Below, one piece after another: positions 9,914 to 17,213 of a stretch of DNA of 34,187 nucleotides (the stretch's first letter is position 1; every line of letters begins with the position of its first letter). The stretch is from positions 1-34,187 of the forward strand of contig CAJXKP010000030.1 of assembly GCA_913055565.1 (NCBI GenBank). The letters run 5' to 3'. Made by a program: the position numbers and the translations under genes. This stretch comes from an uncultured Ectothiorhodospiraceae bacterium (GTDB lineage Bacteria > Pseudomonadota > Gammaproteobacteria > Nitrococcales > Nitrococcaceae). Under the pieces are notes generated by a model that ran no database searches, had not been told where the DNA came from, and saw only the letters and a list, made by a program, of their open reading frames with translations.

Positions 9914-10375
9914 ATGGATGCCGAGCGCACGCTGCAACGAGTCATCGAGTCGGACTACCGCATGGCGGCCCTTGAGACGAGTGACACGGAGCGCGTCCTC
10001 GGGCTGTTCAAGCGCCTGGCCTTAACCACGGGGCGGGCCACGTACCACTGGCAGTCGGAGAGCGGGCTCTACCGCATCGGCGCTGAGCATATCCTAATCC
10101 CCCGCACACGAACGCCCGACGACCTCCTGTCCTACGTCCAGGCGGCCCGCCACTACGGCGTCTACGTCATTGAGGGCTTCGACAACCCCCTGGGCCGCGC
10201 CAGCATCCAGCGCCAGCTCCACAAGATCGTCAATAAGGACGATGATGTGCATCGGTTGGTGCTGTTCATGGGTGATCGTATCCGGGTACCGGACGGGTTG
10301 CGGCCGTATACAACGGTACTTCGGCAAACCGGTGGCGCGGCGGCAAGCAGCGCTGGGAAACGGCAGGCCAGCTGA
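9914..10375 (+). CDS. Free-standing protein resembling the Ycf46 AAA-ATPase N-terminal domain
   Basis: A 153-residue soluble protein with no signal peptide and no membrane segment. The order of motifs resembles the N-terminal domain of Ycf46-type AAA ATPases: a basic/aromatic start (ESDYRMAALET), a helix ERVLGLFKRLALTTGRATYH ending near W, then SGLYRIG, then IPRTRTPDDLLSYV, then YGVYVIEGFD, and finally a LVLFMGDRIRVPDGL strand where Ycf46 has a 'iPpeL' motif. There is no Walker A or AAA module in this protein or downstream, so the domain stands alone. The start has AGGGG about 9 bases upstream. The last 15 residues are low-complexity. Function unknown; the family link is by eye. Confidence 0.65.
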   Translation: MDAERTLQRVIESDYRMAALETSDTERVLGLFKRLALTTGRATYHWQSESGLYRIGAEHILIPRTRTPDDLLSYVQAARHYGVYVIEGFDNPLGRASIQRQLHKIVNKDDDVHRLVLFMGDRIRVPDGLRPYTTVLRQTGGAAASSAGKRQAS

Positions 10376-10542
10376 GGAAACGCTGAATAGGTCTCGCCGG
10401 GCTCCGCGCGCCGGGGCCGCTGGGCGTGCTCACAGCCGACGTTACAGAGCCTGACCGCACGACCAGTCATGAGTGGCCAGCCCGGCCTAGCCAGAGCGCG
10501 CGCTCAGGGGCGAGGGGCTCGTGCGAATCGCTCAGCGTTGCC
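10376..10542. other. Intergenic region between convergent genes
   Basis: This is G+C-rich sequence between two convergent reading frames. No gene and no clear T-tailed terminator hairpin were seen. Confidence 0.5.
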
Positions 10543-11199
10543 TTAAACGGCCTCCTGGCGGCTGGTTGGGCAATCGCTGGCCAGCGGGCAGCTCGCACAA
10601 TCCGGTCGCGGCCGGCAGACATCCTTACCTAGCGCCACGATCAGGGCATGGAACTCGTTGAGGCGCTGGGTAGCCCCGTCACCGATCGCCAATTCCGCCT
10701 CAACGCTCGCCCGTAGCGATTCGTAGGGCTCATCGCCCTGGATCAGCCCCAAGCGGGCGAAGATGCGGCGGGTATAGGCATCCACCACGAACACCGGCCG
10801 GTCGAAGCCATAGACCAGCACATCGTCGGCCGTCTCGCGCCCAATACCGCGGATCGCGAGCAGCCAGCGCCGCAGCTCATCCGTCGCCAGGGCGGCCAAC
10901 GCCGCGTCACCACCGGCCTCAACCCAGGCAGTCGCCAACGCCTGCAGGCGCCCGGCCTTGACGTTGAAATAGCCCGAGGGCCGGATGGCCGCACCCAGCT
11001 CGTCAGGCTCGGCGTCGCGAATCGCCTGGGGCGACAGCCACTGCCGCTCGTCGAGACCCGCCAAGGCCCGCTCGACGTTGCGCCAGGCGGCATTCTGGGT
11101 GAGCACGGCCCCCACGGCCACCTCGAAGGCACCGCCGTCGCCCGGCCACCAGCCCTGCGGCCCAAAGGCCGTCAGTAACCGCTCGTAGACCCAGTACAC
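10543..11199 (-). CDS. Endonuclease III-related HhH-GPD DNA glycosylase
   Basis: A 218-residue base-excision-repair glycosylase of the HhH-GPD fold with an iron-sulfur cluster loop. The helix-hairpin-helix is LLAIRGIGRETAD at about 113-125. The catalytic aspartate is Asp140 in FVVDAYT. Four cysteines (195, 201, 204, 210) form a C-x5-C-x2-C-x5-C cluster motif. At the position of the E. coli EndoIII catalytic lysine there is Glu122, so a monofunctional glycosylase without lyase activity is predicted. The start is GTG, two bases after the rluB stop codon, implying coupling. Base specificity cannot be read from the sequence. Confidence 0.87.
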   Translation of the reverse strand: MYWVYERLLTAFGPQGWWPGDGGAFEVAVGAVLTQNAAWRNVERALAGLDERQWLSPQAIRDAEPDELGAAIRPSGYFNVKAGRLQALATAWVEAGGDAALAALATDELRRWLLAIRGIGRETADDVLVYGFDRPVFVVDAYTRRIFARLGLIQGDEPYESLRASVEAELAIGDGATQRLNEFHALIVALGKDVCRPRPDCASCPLASDCPTSRQEAV

Positions 11200-11201
11200 C
11201 G

Positions 11202-12005
11202 TCAGCCGCGCCGGCGCCGACGCGGCTGACGCCGCTTAGCCGAGCCGGCGCTATCGGCCAGCCCGACGAGGCGCGCCAGCTCGGCCACCTCATCCGCGTT
11301 CAGGTACCGATGCTGGCCCTGGCGCAGGCCCGACGGCAGCTCGACAGGCCCGTAGCGGACCCGTATAAGGCGGCTAACCGTTACCCCTTGGGACTCCCAC
11401 AGACGGCGCACCTCGCGCCGCCGGCCCTCCGTGAGCCGCACCCGGTACCAATCGTTGACACCCTCGGTACTGGATAGGGCCTCGACGCTGTCGAAGCGCG
11501 CCAGGCCGTCATCGAGCGTAACGCCGTGGGTCAGCGCGCCGATCATCTCCTGGGTTACCGCGCCGTAGATGCGCACCGCATAGTCACGGATCTGCTCATA
11601 GCGCGGGTGCATCAGCCGGTTGGCCAACTCGCCATCGGTGGTGAACAGCAGCAGCCCCGAGCTATTGATATCGAGACGCCCGATGGCGATCCATCGCCCA
11701 TTGCGCAGCTTGGGGAGGCGCTGGAAGACCGTTGGCCGCCGCTCGGGATCGCGCCGCGCCGTCACCTCGCCCTCGGGCTTGTGGTAGAGCAACACCCGGC
11801 GCTCCGGGCCGGCCACACCATGGCGGCCCAGCGCACGGCCGTCGATACTCACCTTGGCGTCCGGTCCAACCCGGTCGCCCAGCGCCGCGACGCGGCCATT
11901 CACACGCACGCGCCCCTGCTCGATGACCCGCTCCAGCTCACGCCGGGATCCCGCCCCGGCCCGCGCCAGCACCTTCTGTAGCTTCTCACTGCTGTCCTGC
12001 GTCAT
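11202..12005 (-). CDS. rluB: 23S rRNA pseudouridine synthase RluB
   Basis: RluB/RsuA-type pseudouridine synthase; RluB modifies U2605 (E. coli numbering) of 23S rRNA. The 267-residue protein has an N-terminal S4 RNA-binding domain (residues about 8-55, EKLQKVLARAGAGSRRELE) and the catalytic motif GRLDINSSGLLLFT with Asp112. The C-terminus is a short basic tail. The ATG overlaps the scpB stop (ATGA), the usual scpA-scpB-rluB arrangement, which supports RluB over RluE/RluF or RsuA. Confidence 0.93.
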   Translation of the reverse strand: MTQDSSEKLQKVLARAGAGSRRELERVIEQGRVRVNGRVAALGDRVGPDAKVSIDGRALGRHGVAGPERRVLLYHKPEGEVTARRDPERRPTVFQRLPKLRNGRWIAIGRLDINSSGLLLFTTDGELANRLMHPRYEQIRDYAVRIYGAVTQEMIGALTHGVTLDDGLARFDSVEALSSTEGVNDWYRVRLTEGRRREVRRLWESQGVTVSRLIRVRYGPVELPSGLRQGQHRYLNADEVAELARLVGLADSAGSAKRRQPRRRRRG

Positions 12006-12604
12006 GTCTCGTCACCACCGGAGGCGCTCGCCGCCTCGTCGTCATCATCTCCGCCATCGCCCTCGGCACCCGGCTCATCGAGCGCCTGAATCGCCCGCAG
12101 GGTCGGTAGCTCCTCAAGGCTGGCGAGATTAAAGTAATCCAGGAACGTGCGCGTGGTGGCGTACAACGCCGGCCGCCCGGGCAGCTCGCGATAGCCGACG
12201 CAGCGAACCCACTCGCGGTCGAGGAGGTTGCGCATTAGCGCCGTGCCCACCGTCACACCCCGTATGGCCTCGATCTCGCCGCGAGTAATGGGCTGACGAT
12301 AGGCGATGATCGCCAGTGTCTCCAGCATCGCCCGGCTCAGCCGCTGCGGGCGCTCCTGCCACAGCCGCGCCACCCACGGTGAGACTGACTCGGGTACCTG
12401 GATACGAAAGCCGCTGGCAGCCTCGCGGATCTCGGCACCACGGCCCTCATACTCCACCGCCAGCGTCTCTAGCGCCTCGCGCACGGTCGCCGGCTCCGGG
12501 ACCTCGCCCGCCGGGAACAGCGCGCGCAGGCGCTCAATCGACAGCGGCTCACCCGCCGCCAAGAGGGCGCCCTCGATGATGGCCTTGAGGCTGGGCTCGC
12601 TCAT
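12002..12604 (-). CDS. scpB: Segregation and condensation protein B
   Basis: ScpB is the winged-helix (kite) subunit that binds the ScpA kleisin in the Smc-ScpAB condensin. At 200 residues it shows the family pattern: LKAIIEGALLAAGEPLSIER at the start, then ETLAIIAYRQPITRGEIEAI and the LLDREWVRCVGYRELPGRP wing. The C-terminal 30 residues are acidic and probably disordered. The start overlaps the scpA stop by 4 bases. The partner smc gene is encoded elsewhere in this same window (24600-28103). Confidence 0.95.
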   Translation of the reverse strand: MSEPSLKAIIEGALLAAGEPLSIERLRALFPAGEVPEPATVREALETLAVEYEGRGAEIREAASGFRIQVPESVSPWVARLWQERPQRLSRAMLETLAIIAYRQPITRGEIEAIRGVTVGTALMRNLLDREWVRCVGYRELPGRPALYATTRTFLDYFNLASLEELPTLRAIQALDEPGAEGDGGDDDDEAASASGGDET

Positions 12605-13398
12605 TCGCCGTGGCCCTCCGCCGCCTCATCGGCACTCGCCGCCGGTGTCGCGACCGCCCGCACATAGATCGGCGCTAATGGCTCGCACTGGTCCAGCTCC
12701 ACCAGATCCTCCTTGAGCAGTTCCAATAGGGCCAGAAAGGTCACCACCACCCCGAGACGGCCCTCGCTCGGATCGAAGAGCTCGCCGAAGGCGCAGAACC
12801 GCTCGCGGGAGATGGCGGCCAGGCAACCGCTCATGCGCTCGCGCACCGATAGCGCCTCGCGCTGGACGTGGTGGGCGCTCGACCACGCCGCGCGCTGCAT
12901 GACATCCGACATGGCGGCCAATAGCTCGCGCAGGCTGACATCCACCTCGCGCCGGGGCCGAACCACCGAGGGCGTCGCCGCCATGGCCGGGAAGACGTCC
13001 CGGTGCAATCGCGGCATGGCGTCGATGTCCTCGGCGGCCTCCTTGAAGCGCTCATACTCCTGGAGCCGGCGCATGAGCTCGGCGCGCGGGTCGTCCTCGT
13101 CATCCTCAACCGTCGGCGGTCGCGGCAACAGCAGGCGCGACTTGATCTCACACAGCATCGCGGCCATGACCAGATACTCCGCCGCCAGCTCGAGACGCAG
13201 CTCCTGCATGAGCTCCACGTAGCGCATGTACTGCTCGGTGATCTGGGCGATGGGGATATCGCAGATATCCAGATTCTGGCGCCGAATCAGATACAGCAGC
13301 AGATCCAGTGGACCCTCGAAGGCATCCAGGAACACCTCCAGGGCATCCGGCGGGATGTAGAGGTCCGCCGGCAGCTCGGTATAGGCCTCACCGCGCAC
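12601..13398 (-). CDS. scpA: Segregation and condensation protein A (kleisin)
   Basis: ScpA is the kleisin that bridges Smc heads. The core is unmistakable: FLDAFEGPLDLLLYLIRRQN, then DICDIPIAQITEQYM, then LEYLVMAAMLCEIKSRLLLP-like helices, with a winged-helix C-terminus. The reading frame stays open well into trpS, but that part shows no ScpA similarity. I therefore chose the GTG at 13396-13398, which gives 265 residues and puts FEGPLDLL about 27 residues in. An ATG at 13471-13473 would overlap trpS by about 35 bases and is the main alternative. The start is uncertain; the gene is not. Confidence 0.9.
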   Translation of the reverse strand: MRGEAYTELPADLYIPPDALEVFLDAFEGPLDLLLYLIRRQNLDICDIPIAQITEQYMRYVELMQELRLELAAEYLVMAAMLCEIKSRLLLPRPPTVEDDEDDPRAELMRRLQEYERFKEAAEDIDAMPRLHRDVFPAMAATPSVVRPRREVDVSLRELLAAMSDVMQRAAWSSAHHVQREALSVRERMSGCLAAISRERFCAFGELFDPSEGRLGVVVTFLALLELLKEDLVELDQCEPLAPIYVRAVATPAASADEAAEGHGE

Positions 13399-13438
13399 GC
13401 GCGCGACAGGAGCGCCATCGGCGCGGGGTTCGGCCCCG

Positions 13439-14656
13439 TCAGCGATAGGCCAACCCCATCGCGGCCCGCACATCGACCATGGTCTCGGCCGCCGCCTCGC
13501 GGGCGGCATCACAGCCGCGATCCACGACATCCCGCACGTAGCCCGGGTCATCAGCCAACTGCGCCGCCCGCTCGCGGATCGGATCCAACTCGGCCTGAAC
13601 CGCATCGATCACCGGCTGCTTACACTCAAGGCAGCCGATGCCCGCACTGCGGCAGCCCGTCTGGACCCACTCCTGGGTGGTGGCGTCCGAATAGACCTTG
13701 TGCAGATCCCACACCGGGCACTTCTCGGGCTCGCCGGGATCATGCCGCCGCACCCGCGCCGGATCGGTGGGCATGGTGCGGATCTTGTGCGCCACCGAAT
13801 CGGCGTCCTCACGCAAACCGATCGTGTTGTGGTAGGACTTCGACATCTTGCGCCCATCCAGGCCCGGCATCTTGGGCGAGGGCGTCAACAGCGGGTCGGG
13901 CTCGGGTAGGACCGTGCGGCCCCCGCCCTCGAGATAGCCCTGGAGGCGCTCGCGGTCTGCCTGATTGATGTTGGCCTGGCCGGCAACCAAGGCCTGCCCC
14001 TCGGCCAGCGCCTCGGTATCACCACCCTCCTGGTACTGGCGGCGCAGCGCCCGGAAGCGCTTGGCGTTCTTCTTGCCCATCTTCGCCGCCGCCGCCTCGG
14101 CGTTGTCCTCAAAGCCGGGCTCGCGACCGAACATATGATTAAAACGGCGCGCGAGCTCGCGGGTGAGCTCGACGTGCGAGACCTGATCCTCGCCCACCGG
14201 CACGGCCGTGGCGCGATAGATCAGGATGTCCGCGCTCTGGAGCACCGGATACCCCAGGAAGCCGTAGGTCATCAGATCCTTATCGCCCAGGTTCTGCTGC
14301 TGGTCCTTGAAGGTCGGCACCCGCTCGAGCCAGCCCAGCGGCGCGATCATGGACAACAGCAGATGCAGCTCGGCGTGCTCTAGGATGTGCGACTGGATGA
14401 ACAACCGGGCCCGCTCGGGATCGACCCCGCAGGCGAGCCAGTCGATGACCATGTCCCAGACACTATCGGCGATGATCTCGCGCTCCTCGTAGGCCGTGGT
14501 CAGGGCGTGCCAGTCCGCAATGAAGAAAAAGCACTCGTGCTGCTCCTGCAGCTCGACCCAATTGCGCAAAACGCCGTGGTAATGGCCCAAATGGAGTCGG
14601 CCGGTCGGGCGCATGCCCGATAGCACGCGCGGGCCCGAGGGTGTCTGTCCGCTCAA
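13439..14656 (-). CDS. trpS: Tryptophanyl-tRNA synthetase
   Basis: Class I aminoacyl-tRNA synthetase charging tRNA-Trp. The HIGH signature appears as HLGH (22-25) and the KMSKS loop is intact at 270-274 (GRKMSKSYHN). At 405 residues it is longer than the 334-residue E. coli enzyme, mainly through an insertion at about 183-250 rich in charged residues before the KMSKS loop. Longer TrpRS of this kind occur in other gammaproteobacteria. The start is TTG (14654-14656), chosen because a strong AGGAGG Shine-Dalgarno lies 5 to 6 bases upstream and the resulting N-terminus (MSGQTPSGPRVLSGMRPTG) fits. It heads the trpS-scpA-scpB-rluB string. Confidence 0.95.
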   Translation of the reverse strand: MSGQTPSGPRVLSGMRPTGRLHLGHYHGVLRNWVELQEQHECFFFIADWHALTTAYEEREIIADSVWDMVIDWLACGVDPERARLFIQSHILEHAELHLLLSMIAPLGWLERVPTFKDQQQNLGDKDLMTYGFLGYPVLQSADILIYRATAVPVGEDQVSHVELTRELARRFNHMFGREPGFEDNAEAAAAKMGKKNAKRFRALRRQYQEGGDTEALAEGQALVAGQANINQADRERLQGYLEGGGRTVLPEPDPLLTPSPKMPGLDGRKMSKSYHNTIGLREDADSVAHKIRTMPTDPARVRRHDPGEPEKCPVWDLHKVYSDATTQEWVQTGCRSAGIGCLECKQPVIDAVQAELDPIRERAAQLADDPGYVRDVVDRGCDAAREAAAETMVDVRAAMGLAYR

Positions 14657-14708
14657 AGCTTCCTCCTATGCGACTACGCGCATGATACGCATCCCCGACC
14701 CCACGGGG

Positions 14709-15332
14709 CTACGGCTCGAAGGCGTCGGGATCACCGGCACCACGGCGCGCGACGGCGGGCGCGCCGCCGGTGAGATCCACCACGGTGGTCGGCTCCAGGC
14801 CGCCAGCGCCGCCGGCCACCACGGCATCCACCCGCGCGCCGATGGTCTCGCGGATAATCTCGGGATCGGTCATGGGGAGATCCTCATCCGGCAGCAGGAG
14901 GCTGCTGGTCATCATGGGCTCACCCAGCTCCTCCAGCACGGCCTGCGCGACCGGATTGCCCGGCACCCGAATACCAATGCTCTTGCGCTTGGGGTGTTGC
15001 AAACGCCGCGGCACCTCCCGAGTCGCGGGCAGGATAAAGGTATAGGGGCCTGGGGTGTACGCCTTCAGCAGCCGGAAGTCGCTATTGGTCACCCGTGCAT
15101 AGGTGCCGATATCGGACAGATCGCGACAGGCCAGGGTGAAATTGTGGTCATCATCGAGACGGCGGATCTGGCGAATACGATCGATGGCCTCTTTCTCGCC
15201 CATGCGGCAACCCAGGGCATAGGTCGAGTCGGTGGGATAGACGATGACATCACCGCGGCGCAGATGCTCCACGCTACGCTTGACCAGCCGCGGCTGCGGG
15301 GTCTCGGGGTGGATCTCGAAATACTGGCTCAT
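14709..15332 (-). CDS. yciO: YciO-type Sua5/YrdC family protein
   Basis: Member of the Sua5/YciO/YrdC fold. The N-terminus MSQYFEIHPETPQPRLV and later VIVYPTDSTYALGC, HNFTLACRDLS, GPYTFILPAT and KRKSIGIRVP follow E. coli YciO closely, rather than TsaC (YrdC), which makes threonylcarbamoyl-AMP for tRNA t6A. YciO is a paralogue with weak or uncertain activity in that reaction. I start at ATG 15330-15332 (207 residues); a GTG seven codons upstream adds residues absent from the family. yciO and yciI are divergent here. Confidence 0.92.
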   Translation of the reverse strand: MSQYFEIHPETPQPRLVKRSVEHLRRGDVIVYPTDSTYALGCRMGEKEAIDRIRQIRRLDDDHNFTLACRDLSDIGTYARVTNSDFRLLKAYTPGPYTFILPATREVPRRLQHPKRKSIGIRVPGNPVAQAVLEELGEPMMTSSLLLPDEDLPMTDPEIIRETIGARVDAVVAGGAGGLEPTTVVDLTGGAPAVARRGAGDPDAFEP

Positions 15333-15456
15333 GGTCTCACTCTGGTCGGGCACTGCACGAACGGGGCGCTTGTCATCGCAGAATTCTAGCGCGGCGGCCC
15401 GCCGCGGGGCGATGTGTTAGCCTCGCTCTTAGTTAATCAGGCAAGAGGGTCACTGG

Positions 15457-15756
15457 TTGTATTACGCGATCATTAGCGAGGATGTCGAGGACAGCGTGGC
15501 GCCGCGCCAGGAGGGGCGCGAGGCGCATATCGCGCGCCTCGAGCAGCTGCGCGACGAGGGCCGATTACTACTGGCCGGACCGCATCCGGCCGTTGATGGC
15601 GAGGATGCCGGCCCAGCCGGTTTCACCGGCAGCCTCGTCATCGCCGAGTTCCCCTCGCTCGACGATGCCCGCGCCTGGGCCGACGCCGACCCCTACGTCC
15701 AGACGGGCGCCTACGCGAGCGTGACCGTTAAGCCTTTCAAGCGGGTGATGCCATGA
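15457..15756 (+). CDS. yciI: YciI-like protein
   Basis: A 99-residue ferredoxin-like-fold protein of the YciI/YCII family. It has the family opening [13 protein letters not shown], then R-x-x-H-I-A-R-L, then [10 protein letters not shown] and the C-terminal VKPFKRVM. The start is TTG at 15457-15459, preceded by AGAGGG, and is supported by the exact family N-terminus. The biochemical role is not established. Its stop overlaps the start of the next gene (ATGA), so the two are translationally coupled. Confidence 0.9.
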   Translation: MYYAIISEDVEDSVAPRQEGREAHIARLEQLRDEGRLLLAGPHPAVDGEDAGPAGFTGSLVIAEFPSLDDARAWADADPYVQTGAYASVTVKPFKRVMP

Positions 15757-16046
15757 CCAGCGAACGCCAGCAGCTCATCGACGAGCGCCTGCGCGCGGCC
15801 CTGACCATTAGCGAGCTCGTGATCGAGGACGAGTCCCATCAACACGCCGGCCACGCCGGTGCCGAGGCGGGCGGCAGCCACTTTCGGGTACGCGTCGTCA
15901 GCCCCGACTTCGCCGGGCATAACCGCATCCAGCGCCATCGCCTGGTCTACCAGGCTGTCGGCGATGCGATGCGTACCGATATCATCCATATGCTCAGCAT
16001 AAGCGCGGCCACGCCGGACGAGGCGGCCGACACTGGGTCGAACTAG
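15753..16046 (+). CDS. BolA family protein
   Basis: A 97-residue BolA-like protein. Key elements are [15 protein letters not shown] near the start, then [20 protein letters not shown] and [10 protein letters not shown], the invariant BolA R-H-R-x-V-Y block. BolA proteins pair with monothiol glutaredoxins in iron-sulfur cluster trafficking, and some act as transcription regulators. It follows yciI, an arrangement common in proteobacteria. A 10-residue acidic tail follows the domain. Assignment to BolA is secure; the subtype (BolA or IbaG) is not, although the H-x-G-H-x-G stretch favours BolA itself. Confidence 0.92.
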   Translation: MTSERQQLIDERLRAALTISELVIEDESHQHAGHAGAEAGGSHFRVRVVSPDFAGHNRIQRHRLVYQAVGDAMRTDIIHMLSISAATPDEAADTGSN

Positions 16047-16071
16047 CATCCCGTAACGACGAGGAGAGACG

Positions 16072-16959
16072 ATGGACCGAAAAACGATTCAAACCGCCGC
16101 GGCGGCCGCCCTGCTTGGTGTCGCTGGCATCGCCGGCGCCCAGGACCAGAACAACAACGCGAACGTCGGCTCCGAGGTCGTTGCGCGCGTCAACGGCGAG
16201 CCCGTCACCCGCGCCGAGGCCAACGCCATGGTCCAGCAGCGGGGCCAGGGCCAGAAATCGCTCTCGGACTTCAATCCGGGGCAGCAGAAGCAGCTGGTCA
16301 ATCGCCTCGTCGAGGTCTCCCTGCTTGCCCGTGAGGCGCGCGAGCGTGGTCTGGGCGAACGTGAGGCCATCGCGGCCCAGCTACAGGTCGGCGAGGATCT
16401 GACCCTGGCCCGAGCGCTACTCAGTGAGCTAGGCCAGGGTCAGGATCAGATCAGCGAGGAAGAGGTGCGACAGGCCTACGAGGCGAAGTACGGCGACGAC
16501 AGCGGCAGCGCCGAGTACAAGGCACGCCATATCCTGGTGGACGACAAGGCCAAGGCCAACGACCTGATCAAGCAGCTCGACGAGGGCGCCGACTTCGGCA
16601 AGCTCGCCAAGGAGCACTCCACGGGGCCCTCCGGGAAGAAGGGCGGCGATCTCGGCTGGTTCGCGCCCGATGAGATGGTCGCCGTGTTCGCCGACGCCGT
16701 GCGCGAGCTCGACAAGGGCAGCTATACCAACGAGCCCGTTGAGAGCCAGTACGGGTTCCACGTCGTCAAGCTCGAGGACAAGCGCACCAGCCAGGCGCCA
16801 TCGTTCGAGTCCAAGCGCCAGGAGCTGCGTCGCGAGCTCGCCAGTGACCGCATCACCAAGGTCATCGACGACCTACGCGAGAAGGCGGATATCAAGATCC
16901 TAACCGAGGGGGGCAAGGGCAATAAGAGCGCCAAATCCGTGGGCGCACCGGGCGAGTAA
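16072..16959 (+). CDS. Periplasmic parvulin-type peptidylprolyl isomerase
   Basis: A 295-residue exported chaperone/isomerase. Residues 1-23 form a signal peptide with likely cleavage AGA|Q. An N-terminal SurA/PpiD-like helical region (about 35-135) precedes a parvulin domain at about 150-238: ARHILVDD, GADFGKLAKEHSTGPSG, GGDLGWF and YGFHVVKLED. These are the classical rotamase blocks. It probably assists folding of outer-membrane or periplasmic proteins. A good Shine-Dalgarno (GAGGAGAG) lies upstream and a strong hairpin follows the stop. It is smaller than SurA, with one parvulin domain, and resembles PrsA-like/Cbf2-like proteins. Confidence 0.92.
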   Translation: MDRKTIQTAAAAALLGVAGIAGAQDQNNNANVGSEVVARVNGEPVTRAEANAMVQQRGQGQKSLSDFNPGQQKQLVNRLVEVSLLAREARERGLGEREAIAAQLQVGEDLTLARALLSELGQGQDQISEEEVRQAYEAKYGDDSGSAEYKARHILVDDKAKANDLIKQLDEGADFGKLAKEHSTGPSGKKGGDLGWFAPDEMVAVFADAVRELDKGSYTNEPVESQYGFHVVKLEDKRTSQAPSFESKRQELRRELASDRITKVIDDLREKADIKILTEGGKGNKSAKSVGAPGE

Positions 16960-16989
16960 GCCCACCGATCGGCCCCGCCGATCACACCG

Positions 16990-17024
16990 CCCTCGCCTGG
17001 CGCTCAGGCGAGGGCCACTTATTT
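16990..17024 (+). terminator. Rho-independent-type terminator after the parvulin gene
   Basis: A perfect 10-base stem CCCTCGCCTG / CAGGCGAGGG with a 5-base loop (16990-17014) is followed by CCACTTATTT, a modest U-run. A second smaller hairpin GATCGG-N5-CCGATC sits just upstream at 16967-16983. The terminator also separates the parvulin operon from the ligA-derived region downstream. Confidence 0.7.
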
Positions 17025-17041
17025 CGGGGGATTAGCCGTTG

Positions 17042-17083
17042 CTAGACCCCAACTAGCGCCCGAAAGCCCGCCTCATCGAGGAT
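17042..17083 (-). pseudogene. Displaced ligA 3'-end fragment, 14 codons with stop
   Basis: On the minus strand this reads [13 protein letters not shown] followed by TAG, the last codons of a DNA ligase A gene (compare [13 protein letters not shown] at the end of the intact gene). It differs by a single base from the corresponding 42 bases at 19769-19810. No ligase sequence continues upstream of it. It marks the outer limit of the cassette region, just after the parvulin terminator. Confidence 0.8.
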
Positions 17084-17089
17084 AGGCCA

Positions 17090-17121
17090 CGTAGGCTGGG
17101 TTGAGCGACGCGATACCCAGC
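17090..17121. repeat. REP-like inverted repeat
   Basis: CGTAGGCTGGGTT followed by a 13-base spacer-containing palindrome: arms GCTGGGT (17095-17101) and ACCCAGC (17115-17121). This resembles the family of extragenic elements containing 'GTAGGxTGGGTT...ACCCA' that is scattered in many proteobacterial genomes. It begins only 7 bases beyond the ligA-derived 42-base fragment. Only one copy is seen in this window. Confidence 0.45.
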
Positions 17122-17213
17122 ATGGTCAGAACGCCGCTCCACCATGCGCTCGAGCCTCCTGTCACGGTACCGACTAAGCAACAACAAGGGACGCCCCAAG
17201 CGCCTGACCACAG

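Noticed and set aside
13399..13605. N-terminal extension of scpA into trpS
   Set aside because: The 69 extra residues are the frame-shifted shadow of the trpS 3' end and lack ScpA similarity.
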